DNA of 64,000 nucleotides from an uncultured Gammaproteobacteria bacterium (GCA_902553145.1 CACDKD010000002.1:62001-126000), one strand, 5' to 3'; positions 39,711 to 48,431 are shown, numbered from the stretch's first letter. The notes: generated by a model not told the origin, from the letters alone. Made by a program: numbers and translations.

Positions 39711-40748
39711 TTAGGATTTCAATGATTTGCTGAGCAATTTAGCTGTCACATCTACTATGGGTATGACACGCTGATAGGCCATCCTGGTTGGTCCAATTAC
39801 ACCAAGAACGCCTATTGATCCTTCGTCATTTGTGTATGGTGCTGTGATCAGCGTGCAGTTGTCGAATATTTTGTATCCAGATTCCTCACCAATAAATATT
39901 TGTATATTGCTAGTTGTTAGACTTTTATCAAGAATATTGAGCAGTTCTTGTTTTTCACTGAAAGCATTGAATAAGGCTTTTAGTCGCTTAATGTCAGATA
40001 GCTCATCATGATCCATGAGATGGCTTTCACCAGTCACGAAATAATCGTCGTTATCATCTGTTTTCAATACGTCATCTGCAATATCAATGATGTTGTTCAT
40101 TAGAGTTTTTGCTAAATCCGATGTTTCTTTAAGCTGATTTAGTAGATCATTTTTGATGAATTCTAGACTTTTTCCTGAATAGTTTTGATTTAGATAATTA
40201 GACGACTGTTGAAGCTCTTGTCTTGTATAGTCACGTTTCATTTGAAGAATCTTATTTTCAACCTCTTTTTGATTGATAACAATGATTGCCAGTATTCTTC
40301 GATCTGAAAGAGGAATGAAATCAATCTCTTTAAGAATGTTATTCTTTTTTCTTGGCACGGTTACAATTCCAGCAAGATGAGTGATATTCGACAATGTGCT
40401 GGAAACGTTCAATGCAAGATCTTTATTTGAAGATGTGAGTGTTGAGACAGTATTCTCAATGGAGGTGTACTCATCTTGATCCAATGGTTGAAGCTGCAAT
40501 AAAGAATCAATGAAGAAGCGGTACCCTTTTGGAGTAGGTATTCTTCCAGAGGATGTATGGGGGGATGCAATAAAACCAAGCTCTTCAAGATCTGACATCA
40601 CATTTCTGATCGTAGCAGGGCTTAAATCAAATCTTTCATTAGATGCAAGTTTCTTTGAGCCAATGGGAGTCCCTTCTTCAATATAAGAATCAATGATTGC
40701 AGATAGAATCATTTCGGCTCTATTTGTTGTCAGTTTCTCTTTAGGCAT
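39711..40748 (-). CDS. hrcA: Heat-inducible transcription repressor HrcA
   Basis: Repressor of class I heat-shock genes, which in other bacteria binds the CIRCE inverted repeat. The 345-aa protein has an N-terminal winged helix with the conserved block GSKKLASNERFDLSPATIRNVMSDLEELG and GAF-like C-terminal domains (IGPTRMAYQRVIPIVD). The order hrcA-grpE-dnaK-dnaJ is the class I arrangement. I found no CIRCE in the gap upstream or before dnaK. Confidence 0.95.
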   Translation of the reverse strand: MPKEKLTTNRAEMILSAIIDSYIEEGTPIGSKKLASNERFDLSPATIRNVMSDLEELGFIASPHTSSGRIPTPKGYRFFIDSLLQLQPLDQDEYTSIENTVSTLTSSNKDLALNVSSTLSNITHLAGIVTVPRKKNNILKEIDFIPLSDRRILAIIVINQKEVENKILQMKRDYTRQELQQSSNYLNQNYSGKSLEFIKNDLLNQLKETSDLAKTLMNNIIDIADDVLKTDDNDDYFVTGESHLMDHDELSDIKRLKALFNAFSEKQELLNILDKSLTTSNIQIFIGEESGYKIFDNCTLITAPYTNDEGSIGVLGVIGPTRMAYQRVIPIVDVTAKLLSKSLKS

Positions 40749-40777
40749 TGTTCTAAGATTTATTAAATACGATACCG

Positions 40778-40783
40778 TATAAT
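40778..40783 (+). promoter_or_regulatory. Candidate -10 box for nadK
   Basis: A perfect TATAAT lies 39 bp before the nadK ATG in the hrcA-nadK divergent gap; the -35 region is weak. It overlaps a short inverted repeat ATACG-ATAC-CGTAT (40767-40780) that could serve as an operator. Confidence 0.35.
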
Positions 40784-40821
40784 TTATCAGAAATTACAAA
40801 TGATTAAATTATTTCAATTCC

Positions 40822-41703
40822 ATGATTGACTCAATAAAAAAAATACTTTTTACAGGCTCACTCAATGATGAATACCTGAGTGATCTTGTTGCAGATTTAG
40901 CTGAAACAATTGATGAGCATAAGCTGGAGTTGTTTTCCTACAGCACTAATAATCAGAACCAGCTTTCTAATGTTAAGCCATTAATAGAAAGCAATGTCTG
41001 TAAAATGGACTTAATTGTCTCAATAGGCGGCGACGGAACAATGCTCAAGTCATCAAAATTGGCAAGTAATCACAATGTGCCTATCACAGGGATTAACAAA
41101 GGTCGATTGGGTTTTTTAACGGACATCAATCCAGAACTTGTATCCGATGCTTTGAAAGAAATTATTCAGGGCGATTATCAAATTGAATCCAGAATGCTTC
41201 TTGATGTCAAAATATCAAATGGAAATGAAAAACGCTTCATCGGACATGCTGTCAATGATTTGGTAATCAATAAAACAAAAACCGGAAGAATGATTAATGT
41301 TCAAACATCAATCAATGACACATACGTCAATTCAAATGAAGGAGATGGATACATAGTCTCCACACCCACTGGATCGACTGCTTACTCACTCAGTTGTGGC
41401 GGACCAATAATAAATCCGAATTCTAAGTCTTTCTTGCTCGTTCCCATAGCACCGCACACATTAACCAATAGACCGATGGTTATATCTTCGGATTGCAATA
41501 TCAAACTCGAATTCACTGAAGAGAATGATGATCTAATAGAAATCAGTCTGGACGGAGAAATAATTTCTGAGATTTCAGGCGGGGATTGTATAATCATCAG
41601 CAAATCCAAGAGCTCAGTTGAATTCGTTCATACCAGTCAATACGATTACTATGAAACACTGAGGTCAAAATTATTTTGGGGCCACGATAAGAGAAATGCG
41701 TAA
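40822..41703 (+). CDS. nadK: NAD kinase
   Basis: Phosphorylates NAD to NADP. The 293-aa protein has the GGDG motif at residues 69-72 with TML following, NKGRLGFL near 93 and the conserved GSTAYSLSCGGPI segment near 185. It overlaps bamE by 8 nt. In E. coli recN lies between nadK and bamE; here it is absent. Confidence 0.96.
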   Translation: MIDSIKKILFTGSLNDEYLSDLVADLAETIDEHKLELFSYSTNNQNQLSNVKPLIESNVCKMDLIVSIGGDGTMLKSSKLASNHNVPITGINKGRLGFLTDINPELVSDALKEIIQGDYQIESRMLLDVKISNGNEKRFIGHAVNDLVINKTKTGRMINVQTSINDTYVNSNEGDGYIVSTPTGSTAYSLSCGGPIINPNSKSFLLVPIAPHTLTNRPMVISSDCNIKLEFTEENDDLIEISLDGEIISEISGGDCIIISKSKSSVEFVHTSQYDYYETLRSKLFWGHDKRNA

Positions 41704-42031
41704 ACGATATTCTATAAAGCTATTTTTAATCTGTTTAATAATTAGTTCATGTGTCTATAGGCCTGATCTTCAGCAAGGGAATTTATTAAAGATTGAAAAC
41801 ATTGATCGTATTGAAGTTGGAATGACCAAAAGTCAGATTAGATATCTTTTGGGCGGTCCAGTGATTGGCAACCCATATCAAACCGATCGTTGGGACTATA
41901 TCTATCTATACCAAGACAGAATGAATGCTGAGCCACTGAACAATGATCAGCGATATTGGCTTGTTGTATATTTTGAAAATGAAAAAGTCACGAGAATAGA
42001 TAGAGACGTCTTAACCAGACCAGAATTATAG
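41696..42031 (+). CDS. bamE: Outer membrane protein assembly factor BamE
   Basis: Small lipoprotein of the BAM complex that folds outer-membrane barrels. The 111-aa protein has a lipoprotein signal with lipobox Cys19 in ISSC and the family blocks RIEVGMTKSQIRYLLGGPV and RWDYIYLY. Its stop lies 4 bp from the end of the convergent ratA. Confidence 0.94.
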   Translation: MRKRYSIKLFLICLIISSCVYRPDLQQGNLLKIENIDRIEVGMTKSQIRYLLGGPVIGNPYQTDRWDYIYLYQDRMNAEPLNNDQRYWLVVYFENEKVTRIDRDVLTRPEL

Positions 42032-42035
42032 CCAT

Positions 42036-42479
42036 TTAAGCTTCTATCTTTTGTTTAAATGCCTCAATAATTCGTTCGCTCACGGTATCAATATTTTTGG
42101 AAATGATTAGATCAGTTATCGGATTATTGATTGAATATGTCATTTTAAAGGTCATTTGAGTTTCATCATCATTTATTGGTTTAAAAAGCCAACTTGCATT
42201 GAATGAATTAAAGGGCCCTTTCACTAAATTCATATCAATGAATTCATTTCTCTTGAATTCATTCTGGGTTATAAACTCAGAGCTAGATCCTAAGAATGAC
42301 AATTTAAGCGATGCAGTAATTGCATTGCTTTGCTGATCAATGATCTCAGATTGAGAACAAAATGGGATAAACGACTCATAGTCATCGACATTATTGAGTA
42401 CATCAAATACTTCGTTAATGTTTTTAGTTACAGTGAATGTTCTGGTGTACTTTTTCAAGTCAGATAATACCGATCGCAT
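42036..42479 (-). CDS. ratA: START-like coenzyme Q-binding / RatA-type protein
   Basis: Member of the COQ10/START family, whose E. coli RatA is reported to inhibit 70S assembly as a toxin-like factor, while relatives bind ubiquinone. The 147-aa protein shows the family pattern VFDVLNNVDDYESFIPFCSQSEII near residues 24-47 and a C-terminal amphipathic helix. It sits near smpB, as in many gammaproteobacteria, but the usual ratB partner is missing. It overlaps the upstream symporter gene by 20 nt. Confidence 0.87.
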   Translation of the reverse strand: MRSVLSDLKKYTRTFTVTKNINEVFDVLNNVDDYESFIPFCSQSEIIDQQSNAITASLKLSFLGSSSEFITQNEFKRNEFIDMNLVKGPFNSFNASWLFKPINDDETQMTFKMTYSINNPITDLIISKNIDTVSERIIEAFKQKIEA

Positions 42480-43836
42480 TGAGGAATACTAAAATTACCC
42501 CGATGGGAGCAATGTATCGAGCGCTAAATCTCCAAAGTCTATATATATTCTCCGGAATATCAGATAATTCATCCTTTGAGTGTTTTCTTTTCATCACCCA
42601 ACTAGCAAAAATTGTAAATAGTAAACCACTCAAAGGGAGCATAATGTTACTTGCGATGTAGTCAAAATTGTCAAAAAGTGTTCCCTTCCAGAATGTAAGT
42701 TCTGAAAACACATTGAATGAAAAAATAGATAAGAATCCGAGTAACCAGATTAAAATGCCAATGATGAATGCAGATTTATTTCTGCTATAGTTTTTATTTT
42801 CAATCATCCAAGCAACTGAGGGCTCCAACAAACTCAATGCAGACGTTATTGCAGCAAATCCCAAAAGTATGAAAAAAAGACCGGAGAATAAATAACCGCC
42901 AGTGATTTCATTGAATGCAAGCGGCAGAGTTAAGAATATTAAGCCAGGTCCATCGGTGGGCTTGAGACCAAACTGAAAAACAATTGGGAAAATAACCATA
43001 CCTGCCAATAATGCGATCATTGTATCGCAAAATATTATTGCCGAAGTTGTTCCAACGATTGATTCATTTTTCGGCAAGTAAGCCCCATACATGACTATGC
43101 AACCCATGCCCAGACTCAAGGTGAAAAAAGCTTGACCCATCGCAGCAAGAATACTTTGTGATGTGACCTTTGAGAAGTCAGGGACCAACAAGAAATTCAC
43201 CCCTGCCATAAAGTCTCCTTGAAAGATTGAATACAGCAGGAGAATAATCAGTATTAATAATAAACCTGGCATCATTAGTTTCACGGCACGCTCCAGACCA
43301 TTCTTAATGCCTTTAGCTATGATCGCGATGGTGATAATCATAAAGCCAGTATGGTAAATCAATTGAGTATATGCAGATGATGTCAGTTGACCAAATAAAG
43401 ACTGTGCAGTCTCGTTGTCTAGGTTCGATAACTCTCCAAATATAGATAACTTAAAATAGTGGAGAGTCCATCCAGCAATTACACTGTAATAAGAAAGGAT
43501 AATAAAACCTGCCATTAATCCGATAAGCCCTACATATTTCCAAGCCTCATTGCCTTGTTCTTCTTGGCCTAAAATCTTCATTGAGGTGATTGGATTTCGT
43601 CTGCCTCTTCTTCCAAGCATGATTTCAGATACCATGATGGGAAATCCAATGATAAATATGCATACCAAGTATATCAGTACAAATGCTCCCCCACCGTTCT
43701 CTCCGGCAATGTATGGAAATTTCCAAATATTACCCAAGCCTATGGCAGACCCAGTGACGGCAAGTATGAAGGTAAGTCTCGATGACCATTGACCGTGAAG
43801 CGATGAGCGTTCCTGATTGTCTTGATGATTATTCAT
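42460..43836 (-). CDS. Sodium-dependent transporter, neurotransmitter:sodium symporter (NSS) family
   Basis: Sodium-coupled symporter of the LeuT-fold family, probably for amino acids; substrate unknown. The 458-aa protein has the helix 1 signature AVTGSAIGLGNIWKFPYIAGENGGGAFVLIY, with its unwound Gly and Asn positions, followed by about ten further hydrophobic helices and a short charged tail. It lies between ratA and smpB, which are neighbours in E. coli, so it seems inserted into a conserved block. Confidence 0.9.
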   Translation of the reverse strand: MNNHQDNQERSSLHGQWSSRLTFILAVTGSAIGLGNIWKFPYIAGENGGGAFVLIYLVCIFIIGFPIMVSEIMLGRRGRRNPITSMKILGQEEQGNEAWKYVGLIGLMAGFIILSYYSVIAGWTLHYFKLSIFGELSNLDNETAQSLFGQLTSSAYTQLIYHTGFMIITIAIIAKGIKNGLERAVKLMMPGLLLILIILLLYSIFQGDFMAGVNFLLVPDFSKVTSQSILAAMGQAFFTLSLGMGCIVMYGAYLPKNESIVGTTSAIIFCDTMIALLAGMVIFPIVFQFGLKPTDGPGLIFLTLPLAFNEITGGYLFSGLFFILLGFAAITSALSLLEPSVAWMIENKNYSRNKSAFIIGILIWLLGFLSIFSFNVFSELTFWKGTLFDNFDYIASNIMLPLSGLLFTIFASWVMKRKHSKDELSDIPENIYRLWRFSARYIAPIGVILVFLNAIGII

Positions 43837-43890
43837 TAATCAATGATGATGTGTATTATTGAATCATAAAACTAATCCATTTGACTTCTT

Positions 43891-44343
43891 ATGGCAAACA
43901 CAATCGTCAATAATAAAAAAGCTCGTTTTGATTACATCATCATTGATGAATATGAAGCTGGGATCTCGCTCAAAGGATGGGAAGTAAAGTCACTGAGAGA
44001 TGGCAAAGGAAACATCAAAGAAAGCTATGCAACTGTCAAGGGCTCTGAATTGATTCTTATCGGAGCTCATATATCGCCCTTGCAAAATTCAAATGTAACC
44101 GATGAATCTGATTCAACAAGAACCAGGAAGCTCCTGATGCACCGAAGGGAAATTAATAAAATTAAGTCTTTGATTAAAGAGAAAGGACATACATTGGTGC
44201 CATTATCAATGTACTGGAAAAATGGCCATGTAAAACTATCTATAGGCCTTGCAAAGGGACGAAAAAAACAAGATAAACGCTCTCTCATCAAAGAACGAGA
44301 CTGGAAAAGGCAGTCAGATCGATTAAAGAAGCTAAATCGTTGA
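43891..44343 (+). CDS. smpB: SsrA-binding protein SmpB
   Basis: Binds tmRNA and carries it into stalled ribosomes for trans-translation. The 150-aa protein has the family block KARFDYIIIDEYEAGISLKGWEVKSLR and the basic C-terminal tail typical of SmpB (KGRKKQDKRSLIKERDWKR). It lies about 1.1 kb upstream of ssrA, separated by one exported-protein gene. There is no clear ribosome site. Confidence 0.97.
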   Translation: MANTIVNNKKARFDYIIIDEYEAGISLKGWEVKSLRDGKGNIKESYATVKGSELILIGAHISPLQNSNVTDESDSTRTRKLLMHRREINKIKSLIKEKGHTLVPLSMYWKNGHVKLSIGLAKGRKKQDKRSLIKERDWKRQSDRLKKLNR

Positions 44344-44408
44344 TCCAATCTTGTAACAGATTGTAAATTGAAAATGTGAAACTAAACTGCTGTGATATCA
44401 TTGCTTGA

Positions 44409-45434
44409 ATGAAAAAATACCTACTAATATTTCTAGTCCTCTTTTGTATAAATACACAAGCAATGGAAATGGATCGTTGCGAATACACTCAAGATAAAAT
44501 GGGGAAAAAATACCCTAAAATCATGCATCACATGATGGATAAAAACTTAAATCAGCTCAGGATGTCCATTCCCACCTTGGAAAATATGTCCAATGATCAA
44601 ATCATGGGCATGATGAGAATGATGGGTCCAAACTACTTCTGGCCAGTTTCCAGTCAAGGCTCGCAGAATTATGGGGTTTTGATTATGGCTCATGGTTATG
44701 GGCCTGCTGGAGATCTAGACTTATTTAATAGCGTCCAATCAGTCGGTGAACTCTATCAAACAACCTTGTCAATGGGCATGAGCATGATGACATCTTCGCA
44801 TGTTAAATGTTCCGTCGATGAAATGATTGATAACGATGTTGAAAAGATCTTTGTTGTTCCAGTTAGCAGTACGGCACACAATACTTTGGTGAGACAATGG
44901 AATTATATTTTTAGCCTTGAAGAGCAATTTGCATATTCTGAAGTTGAGAGGATTGCAAATGAACGGATTGTCATGCTCGAACCGATCAACGATGACATAT
45001 ATGCAAAAAAGATAATCCTAGAATACACAAATGAAATTAGCTCTGATCCAGCCAATGAAGTATTGATTATCATAGCTCACGGGCCAATAGACCAGGCTGA
45101 TAATGAGATAGAATTGAGGCTCATGAATAATATTGGTGAATATATTAAAGAACACAGCTCTATTCAGACTGTTGAATCTTTTACCCTTCAAGACGATGCT
45201 CCAAAAACTATTAGAGATGAAAATCTAAGAAGAATTAAGGCTTTTATGAATGCATCGAAAGAGGATGGTAAACGTATTTTAATGGTTTCCAATCTGATGT
45301 CTGGAAAAGGCATTCAAAAAAAAATCGAAGAGGATTTTGAAGGCATCGATTATACCTTTAATCCAAAAGGTATTTTGACACATCCTTATTATATCGATTG
45401 GATAAAGGAATCAGTTGCCAACCATACTGAATAG
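44409..45434 (+). CDS. Exported chelatase-like protein (CbiX/ferrochelatase-like fold), methionine-rich
   Basis: Not a firmly named gene. The 341-aa protein has an N-terminal signal peptide (about 1-19, cut after TQA) and then a Met- and His-rich stretch (about 20-80, with HHMMDK and MGMMRMMGP). Two chelatase-like halves seem present, with MAHGYGPAGD near residue 95 and IIAHGPID near 220. Both resemble the HG sites of class II cobalt or iron chelatases such as CbiX and CbiK. Periplasmic chelatase relatives exist, so metal handling or metal binding is a reasonable guess, but no substrate can be assigned. It sits between smpB and ssrA. Confidence 0.65.
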   Translation: MKKYLLIFLVLFCINTQAMEMDRCEYTQDKMGKKYPKIMHHMMDKNLNQLRMSIPTLENMSNDQIMGMMRMMGPNYFWPVSSQGSQNYGVLIMAHGYGPAGDLDLFNSVQSVGELYQTTLSMGMSMMTSSHVKCSVDEMIDNDVEKIFVVPVSSTAHNTLVRQWNYIFSLEEQFAYSEVERIANERIVMLEPINDDIYAKKIILEYTNEISSDPANEVLIIIAHGPIDQADNEIELRLMNNIGEYIKEHSSIQTVESFTLQDDAPKTIRDENLRRIKAFMNASKEDGKRILMVSNLMSGKGIQKKIEEDFEGIDYTFNPKGILTHPYYIDWIKESVANHTE

Positions 45435-45491
45435 AATCACTTTATTCATTCTTTCGATTCCATTAGGATAGTATCCCATTTACTAATTATA

Positions 45492-45836
45492 GGGGGCGCA
45501 AAGGTTTCGACGTTGGTGTTGAAGTTTTATGTGCATGTCGAGATTCAGAGTTCTCGTAAATAAATCTGAATAAAATTTAGTTGCAAACGACAACTACGCT
45601 CTAGCTGCATAAACCAGCTGGCATTGATGAGGTCTCACTTGGAGGATTTTATCAATGACGATTATCCAAGTTCGTCATAACGATTTACTCTAATTGTTTT
45701 GATTAAATTAAAATAAGAGTTCGTATTTAATGTCACCTTCCTTTCGGTGTTTAAATATAAAATTAAAGAAAGTGATAAACATGTAGATCATAATATGGAT
45801 AGCTAGCGGACGCGGGTTCGATTCCCGCCGCCTCCA
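45492..45836 (+). ncRNA. ssrA: Transfer-messenger RNA (tmRNA)
   Basis: Rescues stalled ribosomes with SmpB. The acceptor ends GGGGGCG (45492-45498) and CGCCTCC (45829-45835) pair, followed by discriminator A, with T-arm GCGGGTTCGATTCCCGC. The tag reading frame starts at GCA 45583 and encodes ANDNYALAA to the TAA at 45610, one residue shorter than the E. coli ANDENYALAA. CCA is not encoded. The gene fills most of the only stretch over 300 bp without a protein gene (45435-45848). Just 12 nt separate its 3' end from the aguA ATG. Confidence 0.95.
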
Positions 45837-45848
45837 GAAAATCAAAAA

Positions 45849-46877
45849 ATGAGTCAATATAATAAATATCCCAAAGATCTAGGTTTTTGGATGCCGGCAG
45901 AATGGGAAGCTCATGAGAGATGCTGGATGATGTGGCCCACTGGTTTAGATTTAGATCGATATCCAGATACACACAGGATGAGAGCAGGTTATGCTGAAGC
46001 TGCAAATGCCATATCACAATTTGAGAAAGTCACGGTCATAGCAAATGCTTCTGATACCGATGAATGCAGAGATCTTGTCAGCGATACTGTCGATATTTAC
46101 AACCTCACTATTGATGACAGTTGGTGCCGTGATACTGGACCAACATTCATTACAAATGGGAAAATTCTGGGCGGTGTTGATTGGACATTTAATAATTATG
46201 GAGAATCATTAGGGCCTGACTATTTGAATGATAGAAATGTTGCAAAACAAGTTATCAAAGAAACATCTGCCAAATATTTTGATGCGCCAATTATTCTTGA
46301 GGGTGGCGCTATTCACACAGATGGAAAAGGTACATTAATGATTACGGAGGATGTACTGCTTGATCCAAATAGAAATCCTGGCCTAGATAAAAGAGAAGCT
46401 GAAAGAATATTATCCAATTACCTTGGTGTAGATAATTTTATATGGTTGATTGCAGCACTTGAGTATGATGACACTGGAGGACATATTGATAATCTCGCTT
46501 GTTTCACGCCAGGAAATGTCATTATTGCATTAAACGAAGAGGATTCAGCCGATAGCAATTATCAGAAACTCAAAGAAAACTTAGAAAGGCTAAAACATGC
46601 AAAAGATATTAGCGGTAAAAGCTATGAAGTTGTATCCATAGATCAGCCTTCTCGAGAGACCTTCTTAAATGAAAGACTACCTATGTCTTACATTAACTTC
46701 TACATAGCTAATGATGGTATTGTCTTACCAGTTTTTAATGACGATAAGGACAATGATGCTATTGAAAAGATCCAAAATGTATTTAAGAATAAAAGAGTAG
46801 TAACAGTGCCCGGAAAACCAATTACTGAAGGTGGTGGCTGTGTTCACTGTATCACCCAACAACAACCATTTATTTAA
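45849..46877 (+). CDS. aguA: Agmatine deiminase
   Basis: Converts agmatine to N-carbamoylputrescine and ammonia in polyamine metabolism. The 342-aa protein belongs to the peptidylarginine-deiminase-like family: FWMPAEWEAHERCWMMWP at the start, ILEGGAIHTDGKGT and DDTGGHIDN in the middle, and the catalytic Cys334 in GGGCVHCITQQ. The ATG at 45849 is 12 nt from the tmRNA 3' end and has no ribosome site; starting later would remove the conserved opening block. It is followed by aguB after 6 bp. Confidence 0.95.
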   Translation: MSQYNKYPKDLGFWMPAEWEAHERCWMMWPTGLDLDRYPDTHRMRAGYAEAANAISQFEKVTVIANASDTDECRDLVSDTVDIYNLTIDDSWCRDTGPTFITNGKILGGVDWTFNNYGESLGPDYLNDRNVAKQVIKETSAKYFDAPIILEGGAIHTDGKGTLMITEDVLLDPNRNPGLDKREAERILSNYLGVDNFIWLIAALEYDDTGGHIDNLACFTPGNVIIALNEEDSADSNYQKLKENLERLKHAKDISGKSYEVVSIDQPSRETFLNERLPMSYINFYIANDGIVLPVFNDDKDNDAIEKIQNVFKNKRVVTVPGKPITEGGGCVHCITQQQPFI

Positions 46878-46883
46878 AATACT

Positions 46884-47744
46884 ATGACTAAACAAGTAAC
46901 TGTAGCCGCAACACAAATGTCTTGTTCTAGAGACTCTATAACAAACATAGAGAATGCAAAAAAACTAACTCGTCAGGCAGCAAATGACGGTGCAGAAATT
47001 ATTCTGATACAAGAACTATTCGAATCAGTTTATTTTCCCTGCCTTAATAAACCTGAAGAATTTACTATGGCTAAACCTTACAAAGACAATCCCCTACTGC
47101 AAGAAATGTCAGCGCTTGCAAAAGAACTCTCTGTTGTTCTACCGACAAGCTTTTTTGAAAAAGACAACAATACATACTACAACTCTCTCGCAGTTATTGA
47201 TGCCGATGGATCAATCAGTGAACCTTATAGAAAATCACACATACCTGATGGACCTGGCTATGAAGAGAAATATTACTTTCACCCAGGAAATACTGGATTT
47301 AAAGTTTTCGAAACAAAATATGCAAAAATTGGTGTGGGTATCTGCTGGGATCAATGGTTTCCTGAAGCATCAAGAATTATGGCGTTAAATGGAGCAGAAC
47401 TTCTTTTTTACCCAACAGCCATCGGAAGTGAGCCAGACACCCCTGAACTAGACTCAAGAGATTCTTGGCAATTAGTAATGCAAGGACATTCAGCTGCAAA
47501 CACACTGCCTGTTATAGCATCAAATCGAATTGGAACTGAAACTAATGAAAAATTTTCAATGACATTTTACGGCTCATCTTTTATCACAGACGGAACTGGA
47601 GTAAAAGTTAAAGAATGCTCAAGAGATAAAGAAGAATATATCATTCATAAATTCGATCTTGACTCTCTTCAGGAACATCGGTCATCATGGGGTTTCTTCA
47701 GAGATAGAAGAACTGACTTATACAAAGATATTTTAAAGGACTGA
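46884..47744 (+). CDS. aguB: N-carbamoylputrescine amidase
   Basis: Hydrolyses N-carbamoylputrescine to putrescine, CO2 and ammonia, completing the agmatine route begun by AguA. The 286-aa nitrilase-fold protein has the catalytic triad Glu44 (IQELF), Lys117 (YRKSHIPDG) and Cys154 (GICWDQWFPE). Its position right after aguA fixes the substrate. A further small exported protein follows after 2 bp. Confidence 0.95.
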   Translation: MTKQVTVAATQMSCSRDSITNIENAKKLTRQAANDGAEIILIQELFESVYFPCLNKPEEFTMAKPYKDNPLLQEMSALAKELSVVLPTSFFEKDNNTYYNSLAVIDADGSISEPYRKSHIPDGPGYEEKYYFHPGNTGFKVFETKYAKIGVGICWDQWFPEASRIMALNGAELLFYPTAIGSEPDTPELDSRDSWQLVMQGHSAANTLPVIASNRIGTETNEKFSMTFYGSSFITDGTGVKVKECSRDKEEYIIHKFDLDSLQEHRSSWGFFRDRRTDLYKDILKD

Positions 47745-47746
47745 AC

Positions 47747-48370
47747 ATGCAATCTAAACATCAAATAAAAGACTATATGAGGTCACTTGGATTATTTTAT
47801 TTTTTCATTTTGTTCTTCGCTATAAATACTAGTGCGAAAAGCACTCCTGAAATTGACGCTTCAATTGAAAGCGCAATAGATCGTTTTACTGCAGAAGTTC
47901 AAGGTGCTCAAACGTATCTTGATGGAGCAAGAGGTACATTGGTCATTCCTAAAATGATCAAAGCAGGACTTGTACTGGGAATGGAATATGGGGAAGGTGC
48001 ATTAGTTGTCGATGATATAAAGGTTCAATATTACAGAGCCTTCAGTGGATCGCTAGGACTTCAGTTGGGCATTGGCTCAAAAGATCTCATAATATTATTT
48101 TATGACGATGATGCAATGGATGAATTCCTTTACAGCTCAGGATGGCAAGTTGGTGTTGATGGTTCAATAGCGATATTGGACATGGGTGCTGGTGGGTCAC
48201 TTGACTCAACAGAAGCACAAGATCCAATCGTTGGGTTTGTGTTTGGTCATAAAGGTTTGATTGCTGGACTGAGTCTTGAGGGCACAAAATTTACAAAAAT
48301 ATGGCCAGACGCTGAACCAGAATCTGAAGATGAATCAATTGAGGCATTCAATGAGAACGCACTGGATTGA
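47747..48370 (+). CDS. Exported SYLF/Ysc84-domain protein
   Basis: 207 aa with a signal peptide (hydrophobic about 16-27, cut after NTSA). The SYLF domain, known from Ysc84-type phospholipid-binding proteins, is seen as GTLVIPKMIKAGLVLGMEYGEGAL followed by YYRAFSGSLGLQLGIGSKDLIILF and VGFVFGHKGLIAGLSLEGTKFTKI. Bacterial members are common in the periplasm but poorly characterised. It is 2 bp after aguB, probably in the same transcript; I see no functional link to polyamines. Confidence 0.85.
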   Translation: MQSKHQIKDYMRSLGLFYFFILFFAINTSAKSTPEIDASIESAIDRFTAEVQGAQTYLDGARGTLVIPKMIKAGLVLGMEYGEGALVVDDIKVQYYRAFSGSLGLQLGIGSKDLIILFYDDDAMDEFLYSSGWQVGVDGSIAILDMGAGGSLDSTEAQDPIVGFVFGHKGLIAGLSLEGTKFTKIWPDAEPESEDESIEAFNENALD

Positions 48371-48431
48371 TCAATTAATTCATATAAAGATCATCTAAAT
48401 TATTTCAATCACACGTATACTATTACTGCAT

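Noticed and set aside
40749-40821. CIRCE element upstream of hrcA
   Set aside because: I looked for TTAGCACTC-N9-GAGTGCTAA and found only the short ATACG-CGTAT repeat.
45763-46017. Minus-strand frame crossing the tmRNA 3' end and the aguA start
   Set aside because: It overlaps a well-defined RNA gene and a conserved enzyme start and shows no family resemblance.
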